Of a stretch of 64,000 nucleotides of DNA, positions 45,467-53,800 are shown one piece after another. A program made the position numbers and the translations under genes. The stretch comes from Acinetobacter calcoaceticus (lineage in GTDB: Bacteria; Pseudomonadota; Gammaproteobacteria; Pseudomonadales; Moraxellaceae), in contig NZ_LS999521.1 in the NCBI RefSeq assembly GCF_900520355.1, forward strand, positions 2,914,001-2,978,000, in the 5' to 3' direction. Below the pieces are notes generated by a model. It made no database searches. It saw only the letters and a list, made by a program, of their open reading frames with translations, and was not told where the DNA came from. Each line of letters begins with the position of its first letter. Positions within the stretch are counted from its first letter, which is position 1.

Positions 45467-45730
45467 TTGGCTTTAAGCCTTTTAATAGGCGATTACGGTG
45501 TTTCTGGTTGTGACATTCACACTCAGCAGGATTTTGAAGAAATATGCCTGTCTGGTGGGCACACCCAAGCCAGTTGTGACTGTATTTACCAACGGCTTGA
45601 ACAAATGTATTCGCATAAGCTCATGCAACGTCTAGAACATGTCAGTTTGCAAAGTCCTGCTCTCCCACAGGACTTTGCCCCTACTTTTTTTAGTGTGATG
45701 CGGCGGTGCGATAAAGAAGACATGGGCTAA
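45467..45730 (+). CDS. Small Cys-rich lipoprotein-like protein with degraded start codon
   Basis: A paralogue of the protein at 28469. They share GHTQASCDCIYQRLEQMYSHKLM against GHSRASCTCIYHRLERQYSPKLM (positions about 31-53 here), then SLQSPALPQDF and a final Cys. The only in-frame common start is TTG at 45467, which cuts a signal peptide short. Reading from ATA at 45446 would give a full lipoprotein signal, KLYKPILALSLLIGDYGVSGC, with lipobox VSGC. The original ATG thus appears mutated to ATA, and the gene may be poorly translated or decaying. It has its own terminator. Confidence 0.6.
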   Translation: MALSLLIGDYGVSGCDIHTQQDFEEICLSGGHTQASCDCIYQRLEQMYSHKLMQRLEHVSLQSPALPQDFAPTFFSVMRRCDKEDMG

Positions 45731-45750
45731 GCGTTTGGCTTAGCTCCCTT
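45726..45750 (+). terminator. Terminator of the small lipoprotein-like gene
   Basis: GCTAAGC (45726-45732) / GCTTAGC (45738-45744), with flanking GGG and a nearby CCC, then TTAT. It overlaps the stop codon. Confidence 0.6.
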
Positions 45751-45917
45751 ATCTCTGTGTCGCAATGGTGGATGACTTTAAATCAGCGCAAAAAATTAAA
45801 GTTCTGTTGTGGCACGGGGGCCAGCTTATAAGAGAGTTTGATGCAATTGTATCTGCCTCCCATTTCGACTACTCAAAATGAAATAGATTCGATCAATTGG
45901 GTGTCAGGTATATAGAA

Positions 45918-45950
45918 TAAAAAAACTCTTCACTTGGGGAAATGAAGAGC
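45918..45950 (-). terminator. Terminator of the T6SS cargo operon
   Basis: Minus-strand reading: CTCTTCA - loop - TGAAGAG (45926-45932 and 45943-45949), followed by TTTTTTTATT. It lies 59 bp beyond the last gene. Confidence 0.85.
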
Positions 45951-46008
45951 TATAAACTGAATACATGTATAGTATCCAAAGTCATCTATGATCTCTTTTA
46001 AAAGCGTT

Positions 46009-46611
46009 TTAATTTAAAAAATTAATTAACCAATAATAGAGATTTTTTAATTTAGTCCAAAGGCCATTACTAGAGTAATCATATTGGTTAGTACCACAAT
46101 ATATACCTTTTTCAAGGTCTGCTTTAGCTTCTAATAATGTTATGTGACCTTCTGAAGTCTTATGTACACAAATTCTTTGCGTATATGATTGGTCTGTTTC
46201 AAGAATAACATCATATGGTAGAGACTCTTTAAATTCGGATGGTTTAATTTTAATACAGTTTTCTTCAATAACAGGCATTTTAAGATTCAAATAAGTTTTT
46301 GAATATGAAGAGTGAAAAGTATTAATTCCATCTACTTTACCCATATAAATTAAGGTCTGATTTTCATATGCTTTGTCATAGCCTCCTTTTGTAAATACAC
46401 AAAAATTATTGTCTTTAATTTTTACATATAATGTTGAACCAGGAGAAGCACTAACAGAATTACTCATAAAAAGTAGTAAATAAAATAATTTAATGGAAAT
46501 TATTTTTAAGATAATCTCCAAAATATTAGGGCTGCGGTTAAGCATCTGCGTAATTTTATTTACAACATCATAAATCATGGCATTTTTGAATAAATGCGGA
46601 AGTGTTTTCAT
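46009..46611 (-). CDS. Exported protein, tandem paralogue of 47037-47519 (putative immunity)
   Basis: Residues about 42-200 are nearly the same as the product at 47037: TLYVKIKDN, CVFTKGGYDKAYENQT, FHSSYSKTYLNLKMP, EAKADLEKGIYCGTNQYDYS. In the paralogue the signal peptide begins with ATG (MKLLYLLIF); here the matching codon is ATT (IKLFYLLLFMSNSVSA). The frame is open upstream to ATGs at 46545, 46578 and 46611, the last of which overlaps the next gene by 44 bp. The real start is therefore uncertain and export may be impaired. No known fold is recognised. It is the last gene of the cargo operon. Confidence 0.6.
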   Translation of the reverse strand: MKTLPHLFKNAMIYDVVNKITQMLNRSPNILEIILKIISIKLFYLLLFMSNSVSASPGSTLYVKIKDNNFCVFTKGGYDKAYENQTLIYMGKVDGINTFHSSYSKTYLNLKMPVIEENCIKIKPSEFKESLPYDVILETDQSYTQRICVHKTSEGHITLLEAKADLEKGIYCGTNQYDYSSNGLWTKLKNLYYWLINFLN

Positions 46612-47011
46612 TTTGTTGCTTAGTAAGAATTTTATCTTTATGCAAACAAAAACCTACTGTAGTGAATCCAACACCAGTTTTATTTAATCCTTGTTCACCT
46701 AGCAACATATAATAAGCATGATTTTCTACAATTTTTTTTGATTTATAGTTCTCAAAAATAATCTCTTTCACTTCCTTATTAATCTCTTTAGAAACAAATA
46801 ATCGTTTATAAGTTATGCCATCTGATTCAAAATTTTCATAGTCATTAATTTCATAATGATAAACCAAAACTTTTTTATCTTTCGGAAATGAGAAATAGAG
46901 ATTTCCTTGATTACTAGAAACAACAATATCAGTTTTTATACTATTGTGACTTGTACATCCAATAACTAGAAAGGTGATAAATAAAATAAGAAGCGCGTTA
47001 AGTGATTTCAT
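46568..47011 (-). CDS. Small lipoprotein (putative T6SS immunity or accessory)
   Basis: A 147-residue protein with a lipoprotein signal, MKSLNALLILFITFLVIGC (lipobox VIGC), so it is anchored in the envelope and faces the periplasm. Two later Cys (GFCLHKD and KCHDL) could pair. No family is recognised with certainty; small periplasmic lipoproteins beside PAAR/effector genes in Acinetobacter are commonly seen as immunity proteins. It lies between the two tandem paralogues, 25 bp after the upstream one. The A+T content is high. Confidence 0.65.
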   Translation of the reverse strand: MKSLNALLILFITFLVIGCTSHNSIKTDIVVSSNQGNLYFSFPKDKKVLVYHYEINDYENFESDGITYKRLFVSKEINKEVKEIIFENYKSKKIVENHAYYMLLGEQGLNKTGVGFTTVGFCLHKDKILTKQQNENTSAFIQKCHDL

Positions 47012-47036
47012 ATAAAATACTTTGGAATTTAAAGCT

Positions 47037-47519
47037 CTAAAACAAGCTAACTAACCAATAATAGGAATTTTTTAATTTAGTCCAAAGGCTATTGCTAGAG
47101 TAATCATATTGATTAGTACCACAATATGTACCTTTTTCTAGGTCTGCTTTAGCTTCTAATAATACAGTTTTTCCTTCAGAATTTTTATTTACGCATACCC
47201 GTTGATTATATTCTCCATCAGTTCCAAGCCAAATGGAATAGGGCAAATTCTCTTTAAACTCTGATTTATTAATTTTAATACAGTTCTCTTCAACAATAGG
47301 CATTTTAAGATTCAAATAAGTTTTCGAATATGAAGAATGAAAGGCATTAATTCCATCTACTTTCCCCATGTAAATTACGGTCAGATTCTCATATGCTTTG
47401 TCATAGCCTCCTTTTGTAAATACACACACATCATTATCTTTAATTTTCACATATAGAGTTGGATATGGGGAAGCACTAACTGTACTACTAATAAAAATCA
47501 GTAAATATAATAATTTCAT
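47037..47519 (-). CDS. Exported protein, candidate immunity to the HExxH effector
   Basis: A 160-residue protein with a clear signal peptide, MKLLYLLIFISSTVSA, and a mature periplasmic part holding four Cys (VCVF, NCIK, VCVN, TYCG), probably forming two disulphides. The C-terminus is aromatic (SYYWLVSLF). It starts 6 bp after the stop of the HExxH protein, the tight spacing typical of an effector-immunity pair, and has a second copy two genes downstream. The export signal implies that the effector acts in the periplasm. No homologous family is recognised. Confidence 0.7.
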   Translation of the reverse strand: MKLLYLLIFISSTVSASPYPTLYVKIKDNDVCVFTKGGYDKAYENLTVIYMGKVDGINAFHSSYSKTYLNLKMPIVEENCIKINKSEFKENLPYSIWLGTDGEYNQRVCVNKNSEGKTVLLEAKADLEKGTYCGTNQYDYSSNSLWTKLKNSYYWLVSLF

Positions 47520-47525
47520 AGAATA

Positions 47526-48230
47526 TTAACTCTTCGGCAATAATGATTTATCATTAGGATTTTCTAAAAATTCTTTTAAAGTATATAAAACATAAGGTTC
47601 TAATTTAAGGCTAAGTCGATGATGGGGTCTGTGGGGATCTGCATATTTTAAAAATTTAGCATCAAAATAAAGTTCTATTATACGTCCTTGTTGTTCATAA
47701 TTGAATTCATTAAATTTTTTATACAAATCTCTACCTCTTAAATCTGTTGCATATGGTGATATATCTTCACCTCTACTTGCATCAGGAGAGCCAACTGTTT
47801 TGAAATATTCACCACGGCAGACACGTTTTACTTTATTCATACCTTGAAAGCCTAATGCATTCTGCCAGACATGTGTTACCTCATGCATAAACCAATGTCT
47901 CAATGGTGGATCTGCTGTAGTAAAATCCTCATTATCGTTATAATCTTTTCGTGGAAGAGTAATAATATGACCAAAAGGAGTGATAGCATTACCAGATAAA
48001 CTCTGTACAAAACCTCCCATAACGATCCAAATTTTTTTATAATCAATCGAATCTTTAAAGACTGATTTACACATTATAATTTCTCTATCAGTTAGCCTTC
48101 TTCGTGTTACAATATTTATTGTTTTTGTTGGCGCTGGTCCTTTCTTCCTCATTTCTTCTAGTGTTTCACTCATTGAAAATATTTTTTCACGAGTATCAAT
48201 TTCATTCTTATTTGTAAAAATATCAGCCAT
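47526..48230 (-). CDS. Putative T6SS cargo effector with HExxH metallopeptidase motif
   Basis: A 234-residue protein starting at ATG 48230, chosen because GAGGA lies about 8 nt upstream; ATGs at 48236 and 48245 are also possible. It carries HEVTHVWQNALGFQG, a zinc-peptidase HExxH motif followed by a Gln as in Vgr-related and DUF4157-like proteins, and later FNYEQQGRIIELYFDAKF, which resembles the EQQ-x-x-I-x-x-x-YF helix of those families. There is no signal peptide. It overlaps the upstream PAAR gene by 8 bp and is followed at once by a signal-peptide protein. Delivery by T6SS and periplasmic action are inferred from that context. Confidence 0.7.
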   Translation of the reverse strand: MADIFTNKNEIDTREKIFSMSETLEEMRKKGPAPTKTINIVTRRRLTDREIIMCKSVFKDSIDYKKIWIVMGGFVQSLSGNAITPFGHIITLPRKDYNDNEDFTTADPPLRHWFMHEVTHVWQNALGFQGMNKVKRVCRGEYFKTVGSPDASRGEDISPYATDLRGRDLYKKFNEFNYEQQGRIIELYFDAKFLKYADPHRPHHRLSLKLEPYVLYTLKEFLENPNDKSLLPKS

Positions 48231-48741
48231 GGTCATGTTCCTCATATATGATATGAATTTGGATTTCTTCTTTATTTTCGCTAGTAATTAAATCTGTAAA
48301 GCCATTTGCATCCGTTTTCCCATGAATAATATTTCCACTTTTCTCTATTTCATAACATACATTGCTTAAAGGTTCTCCTGTAAGCTCATCTTGTAATAAG
48401 AATCTCTGACCATATTGAAGGGTAGGAACAAAACTAGAAGTATTTGTATTATCAGATGATCGGCTATAAGGACTACCACTCTCTCCTACAACATAAGACT
48501 GTTGTGGTTGAATAGTTGCGCCACATGATAATTTATCACCCACATATGCTACTGGTTTACCATCAAAAATCACATGGTCATGACTTTTAATAACTACAGA
48601 CCAACACCTGCATTTAGGGCACATATGACCATCACCAGCTCTAACAAACAAGTTTCCCATTTGAGAACTTCTCGATTGCGTAGATGGAATAATTCCACCA
48701 TGATCAGTAATAGCATTGTGAATCGCAAAACCTTTAGCCAT
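48223..48741 (-). CDS. PAAR-domain protein with C-terminal extension
   Basis: A 172-residue protein. Residues about 1-90 are a PAAR domain: FAIHNAITDHGGIIPSTQSR, GNLFVRAGDGHMCPKCRCW, DGKPVAYVGDKLSCGATI, with His and Cys residues that can bind the metal at the spike tip. Residues about 105-172 (QRFLLQDELTGEPLSNVCYE to TDANGFT) look like a small beta-sandwich extension, probably an adaptor for cargo. PAAR proteins cap the VgrG spike of type VI secretion systems. It is translationally coupled to the HExxH protein. Confidence 0.85.
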   Translation of the reverse strand: MAKGFAIHNAITDHGGIIPSTQSRSSQMGNLFVRAGDGHMCPKCRCWSVVIKSHDHVIFDGKPVAYVGDKLSCGATIQPQQSYVVGESGSPYSRSSDNTNTSSFVPTLQYGQRFLLQDELTGEPLSNVCYEIEKSGNIIHGKTDANGFTDLITSENKEEIQIHIIYEEHDHG

Positions 48742-48758
48742 AGCCTACACCTTAAAAA

Positions 48759-49187
48759 TTAGTCATGACTCAAAAAGTTTTGAGGTAAGGGCTGATCTTT
48801 GTAAATTCTGATCGCAATAGTAGTATTCGGACTCTCAATAATTTCATCCCCATTTTCTAAGCGACTGCCCACTAGAGCCACTGGTGCCCCATCAGCAATA
48901 GATGCTGTACCTGCACCAGAGATGATTTTGGAGGTTGTGCCATCTGCATAAATAACCTCATCTCCAACACGGGCAATAGATAATCCTTTAATTTTCGTAT
49001 TAGTAGAAGATGCATTAACTAAACCATCGTTCTGAGTTTTAGCACCATGTACAGCCACGTAGTAAATAATATGAGGTTTATTATTCCAATAGAGTTTTTC
49101 AGCATTAGAAATCTTTTGAATATCATTTTTTGAAAGCTTTTCTAATTGTTCAATAGGAAGGTCTTGTAAAAAAATAGGACTTGTCAT
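48759..49187 (-). CDS. PAAR-like protein, first gene of the cargo operon
   Basis: A 142-residue protein from ATG 49187, preferred over an ATG 18 nt upstream because GCTGGA lies at a good distance. Residues about 45-125 have the repeated PAAR-like pattern: VHGAKTQNDGLVNASSTNTK, LSIARVGDEVIYADGTTSK, SIADGAPVALVGSRLENGDE. The first 40 residues are a helical adaptor-like head (LEQLSKNDIQKISNAEK-like). The next PAAR gene is 17 bp downstream, and two PAAR-type genes in a row is unusual. Confidence 0.75.
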   Translation of the reverse strand: MTSPIFLQDLPIEQLEKLSKNDIQKISNAEKLYWNNKPHIIYYVAVHGAKTQNDGLVNASSTNTKIKGLSIARVGDEVIYADGTTSKIISGAGTASIADGAPVALVGSRLENGDEIIESPNTTIAIRIYKDQPLPQNFLSHD

Positions 49188-49315
49188 TATGATTCCAGCT
49201 ATCATTTCTAATACAATAATATCAAAACTTACTTAAACTAAAAAATAACTTATATGTAATCATATAAAATTAGTATGTTAGAAAATTATTTAAAATTTCA
49301 AAGCAAGTCACCTTT

Positions 49316-49618
49316 ATGTCAATAAAAGATTTCTTTATGAAAGACTATCCCTCTAAGAGATATTTTTTAATTAGCTTAGCCCTATTCATGTTAATAATGG
49401 CTTTAATTGCTTACTTTGAGGGAAAGTTGGGATTTGAATATGTATTTTCACTTATTGCAGGGTACGCCTTAATATTTTTTATTTTAAAAAATACAGCATT
49501 ACCACTTTTTCCCCCACTTACGGAAAAAAGTAGTGATGCAAACGCTATGGCTAGAACAACAATAGCAATTGTTTACATCCTTGCTTTCATAACTCTAACT
49601 ATTTCTTATTTTTTATAA
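49316..49618 (+). CDS. Small hypothetical membrane protein
   Basis: A 100-residue protein with three hydrophobic stretches (about residues 17-33, 38-55 and 77-98) and a polar linker, LFPPLTEKSSDANAM. It is probably an inner-membrane protein. No family is recognised. It is the only plus-strand gene between the IS region and the end of the window, running divergently from the T6SS cargo operon and ending 5 bp from a convergent membrane-protein gene. Confidence 0.6.
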   Translation: MSIKDFFMKDYPSKRYFLISLALFMLIMALIAYFEGKLGFEYVFSLIAGYALIFFILKNTALPLFPPLTEKSSDANAMARTTIAIVYILAFITLTISYFL

Positions 49619-49623
49619 TTTAA

Positions 49624-50574
49624 TTACTCTTCAATTTTCTTGCTTCGCTCTACAGTAATATAGTCATTAGGAATCACTAACTGCTTTTCAATATTCTTTA
49701 CCTTATAAGAAACTAAAGTGCTTTTACCAATGCCTTGAAATAACACTTTAACATCTTTAAAAATAAAGGTTTTATACTGACTCAACTCTTTAGTAGTTGA
49801 TTTTGGTAATTCAATTAAATTTGCATAAGGCTCTTTAATATACAAGGTAGCTTTTTCTATTCTTACCCCAGTATTTTGCATTGTATAATTTAAGAAGACT
49901 TTACCGACATCGCCAATGAGGATCAGGGGTACAAGCGGAGTCAAGCTAATAAAAAAAGCTATTTCTAAGCTATCTTTAACATGCGTTTCTAATCTCTTTA
50001 ATTTTTTTCTTGCGAATGCTTTTAGATTTTCACTAGCATTAGGATCATCAACAATATCTGCTAGATTTTCAAATTTTATATTAAATTCTTTAATCTTCTG
50101 CCGATTCATGTAAAAGGGATAATACGCAAAGGCGATAAAAAATACGGTAATGCCTATGTACAGATTGACTTTCCAATGTAATAAAAATATACCGTGAATA
50201 GCATATAGAAGATAAAGAGAGCCAATTAACGTAATAATATTAATTTTTGGTAAAGGAAGTTTTTTCCCAATTCTAATATGGGGTGGCAAATACTTATCAA
50301 CCCAGCTTAAGACAAGATATGTCACTGGAGCTAAGGATGTGCCAAAGAAAAATAGCATAAGCCCTAATACAGCGTAAGCAATAGAGAACGCGGCAAAAAT
50401 CAGTAAAAAAATAAGTGTATCGCCAAAGCTAATTTCCGACGGGATATAGCCAATTGTTAAAAGATACACAACTAAGCACAACACCCCTATTGCAACTATC
50501 GCTTTAGTCATTGTCAGCGCAACTTCATGCCACTGCCCCAGATTATGTAAATATCTCGTTATTAAGTTGTTCAT
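49624..50574 (-). CDS. Hypothetical multi-helix membrane protein
   Basis: A 316-residue protein with hydrophobic segments near residues 22-42, 52-80, 115-132, 137-155 and 203-225, leaving a cytoplasmic region of about 45 residues (YMNRQKIKEFNIKFENLADI onward) and a soluble C-terminal region of about 90 residues. No motif or family is recognised. The composition is A+T-rich like the other island genes. Neighbours give no clear function. Confidence 0.6.
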   Translation of the reverse strand: MNNLITRYLHNLGQWHEVALTMTKAIVAIGVLCLVVYLLTIGYIPSEISFGDTLIFLLIFAAFSIAYAVLGLMLFFFGTSLAPVTYLVLSWVDKYLPPHIRIGKKLPLPKINIITLIGSLYLLYAIHGIFLLHWKVNLYIGITVFFIAFAYYPFYMNRQKIKEFNIKFENLADIVDDPNASENLKAFARKKLKRLETHVKDSLEIAFFISLTPLVPLILIGDVGKVFLNYTMQNTGVRIEKATLYIKEPYANLIELPKSTTKELSQYKTFIFKDVKVLFQGIGKSTLVSYKVKNIEKQLVIPNDYITVERSKKIEE

Positions 50575-50610
50575 TTGATCTAACCAAATTTTATAAGTTA
50601 TTTAAAAATA

Positions 50611-50660
50611 GATGATTACCCTTTTCTTAAACCGCTCCCCAGCGGAGTAATCATCTTTTG
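50611..50660. terminator. Nested hairpin downstream of the helicase region
   Basis: Outer stem GATGATTAC / GTAATCATC (50611-50619 and 50647-50655) around an inner CCGCT-CCCC-AGCGG (50632-50645), then TTTTG. Either a terminator between genes or a structured repeat. Confidence 0.55.
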
Positions 50661-50768
50661 AAATTTCCCCAAATTTCAGAGTATGTTTTCACATGCTGTT
50701 CAATAATGTTCTCTCTTTAGTACACTTATCCCTGCTATATAATGCTTTGGGTAAAGAAAAATAAATAA

Positions 50769-50800
50769 AAAGAAAGTGGTTACTTTGATGCACCACTTTT
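50769..50800 (-). terminator. Terminator of the helicase-nuclease gene
   Basis: AAAGTGGT (50773-50780) / ACCACTTT (50792-50799). On the minus strand it is followed by CTTTTTATTTAT, and it starts about 22 bp after the stop. Confidence 0.85.
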
Positions 50801-50822
50801 ATTGAATAATACTATGAAAAAC

Positions 50823-53800
50823 TTATTCCATTACTAACTCATTTTCCTGAGTATCAATCATAGTGGTACATTCTAATTCTGAATCTAGCCAAACTTTATA
50901 CTCAACATCCTGAATCAAACTACTCATTCCATGTGTAGGTTTTATACCCATTGAATCGAGCTTTTCCTTTAATGAAATAACCATGTCCTCACGCTCAATT
51001 GACCAACTCGATGCAAAACATCTCCAGAACGTCCAACCTGCTCGTTCTAATGCCCGTTGACGAGTCATATCATCATGCCATTGTTCTGGTCCATGATAGC
51101 TATCTCCATCACATTCAACAGCTAAACGCTGATCACCATCAGATTCAACGACCAAATCGATTCGATAGCTACCAACTTTAACTTGAGGAGTAACGGTGTA
51201 TCCCATTTCATGCAATACGTTAAATACAGATTTTTCAAACTCCGATTCACATAACTCTAATTTTTCTTCAAATGATACTTTTTGATCTTCTTGCACATCA
51301 TAAAAGTGGTTAAGTAAATTCAATCTTAAATCTTTTGGAGATATATGATCACGACTTATAGAGTGTACAAGATACATACGTTCACGTGCACGGCTCGCAG
51401 CAACATTAAATCTTTGTTCATGATCAGATCGACTTAAAGCATGACAATTCTCAGGATCGGCTACCATAGATAAGAAAATAATATCTCTTTCTGCACCTTG
51501 AAATGCTGATGCATCTCCACATGCAAACTGTACTTGCGTAAGAACACCTGCACCAAACTCATTCAAGGCTTCTAATTGAATAAATTCAGCTTGTGCTGGT
51601 CCTAATAAAGAAATGACACCAATTGATCGGTTAACATATCTTTCATCTTTCAGAATCAGCTTCATCTCTTCAATAATTGCTTTCGCTTCTATCCGATTAA
51701 TATGTTTACTATTCTTGGTCTCCCTGCATCCTTGTGGCGTATAAACTGCAACAAGAGCTGGGCTCAATTGCTCAGACTTCTTTGATAATCGCATTGGCTT
51801 AATACGGTTATCATAAAAGTTCTTATTACTATAGCTAATGATTGCAGGGTGACAACGAAAATGCTCAAGTAGCATTACACTTGACTCATAAATTGAAGAA
51901 GCCATATCGTACAATGACATATCTGGTGTTAAATATGCAGCATGTGGCTGGCCATGTAGATAACGATTACGTAGTACATCAATTTGAGCACTTGCAAGAC
52001 CTACATTGCTTGGAGAAACTTGCTTATTATCTCCTACGACTAATAACTTTTTAGCGCGCATTAAAACAGGTAATACATCAATTGATGACTGTGATGCCTC
52101 ATCTACAATAACTAAATCGAAAAGTCCCAATTCAGCGGGCATAGACTCTGATACTTGAAGATGTGACATAACCCAACAAGGTATAGCTGCTGTTGCCTCT
52201 TTCAAAGCCACTTGTGCATCTTTTCTATATCGTGGGGCATTCTTACCAGTTCCTTTACCATAGTGCTGAACAGCAATTTTATAGCGCTGTAATGCAACTA
52301 ATATCTTATCTGAAGCATTTTCCTTTAGCGCTAACCATGTTCTATTTGCTGACAATTGCGCATAATTTTGAGATAGATTCTTCTCGTAAATACGACGGCG
52401 CGTGTAAAAATTTTCAATTCGACTTGTATTGCTAATTGCAATTACATAAGTCTCAAGACGCTTCCACTCCCAAGCCTCAATCAATGTATTACGTAATACA
52501 GGGTCCTCTATTTCTTCAACATAAAGAACTCCTAGAATATCTTTACTAAGGGTCACAGCATTTGTTTGACTAAGTTTAATACTCGCAGATTTAAGTCGAT
52601 CAAAATCTTCACCTAGATCTTTTAAATGCGCCAATTGCTTTAATAAATCTGCATAATTTTTCAGTTCATTTTCACTTAATGAACCTGTATCAATCTGTGA
52701 TATGAGACTTTTTAAATGAATCGATATTTCATTATCGAACTCTGTTAGATAGAGAATTTGATCAGACAACTGTATTTGGTAAATTTCTAAGTCAAATATT
52801 TTGAGTTTCTGATCCAACAACTGTATCAAGTTATCAATATTTTTAGATAGTCCATAAAAATCAAAAGTTTTAGTCCTATTAAAAACTTTTAGATAATTAG
52901 AATTAAATATATCTAAATACTTGTGTTTTAGGTCTAAGCATTTTTGAGTTCTATTAATAAGATGCATAAATTCTTTTAATATTTCATCTATACCATGATT
53001 ATTTAATTCAATTAAAGGAATGTCTAATTGAGCTGCAATACTATTCCATTTGCTCATAAAAATATTAAGGGTCTGCTTTCTATCAACATAATCCTTAACT
53101 TTTTTCCATTCCTCTGATGTATCAGGATATTTTCCAGAAACTTTAACTGACTTAAATAAGTTTTGTAATTCAGAAGTTCCAAAATGATACCAACTAAATG
53201 GCTTTCCTGTCTCAACAGCGCGTTGAACAGCTTCATATTCTTTAGAGTTTGGCTGTATTTCGAAATTTACCTCTATAGGGTCTATTAATAGATTTTTTCG
53301 GTATTCCAATAAAGGTTGAACTTCTTTGATAAGGTTTGTATAGATATCTAACTCCATACCCTTATCTTCTAAATTTATTTTCTTAAAATAACTCAATAGC
53401 CATGCTTCTGCATGATCAAGAATGAGGTTGAGATCTTCCAAATAAATTCTTAACCAATCTTTCAGAGCATTAATTTCTGTTTCAGAAATATTATCCTTAA
53501 AACGATGTTGGTCGTTTTGTTTTAAAAACTCTTCAATCGCATCTTTCTCTTTTAAAAACTCATTTAGTTTTTTTAGACTGGTCGAATCTAACAACTTTTC
53601 AGAAGCAGGTAGAGGACCATAATTTATATATATTAAGTCTTTACCTATTTTCTTTCTTGAATCTCTCAATTGAATCAGTTCAACTTGAGAAAAAGGAAAT
53701 CTATCTTTTTCCTCCAGAGTTAATTGATCTGTAAACCATGAGTAAGATGTTCTACTATCTAATACCTTCTGTACGATATCCATAGGTAATTTTTTATTAC

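Noticed and set aside
45783..45872. Short minus-strand frame reading RYNCIKLSYKLAPVPQQN near its end, possibly the tail of a lost transposase or other gene
   Set aside because: Only about 30 codons, closed upstream by TGA, with no start codon signal and no recognisable family. It may be a remnant, but cannot be supported as a feature.
46009..49187. A full type VI secretion locus
   Set aside because: No sheath, baseplate, TssM or Hcp genes and no VgrG are visible; only PAAR-type, effector-like and exported small proteins are present.
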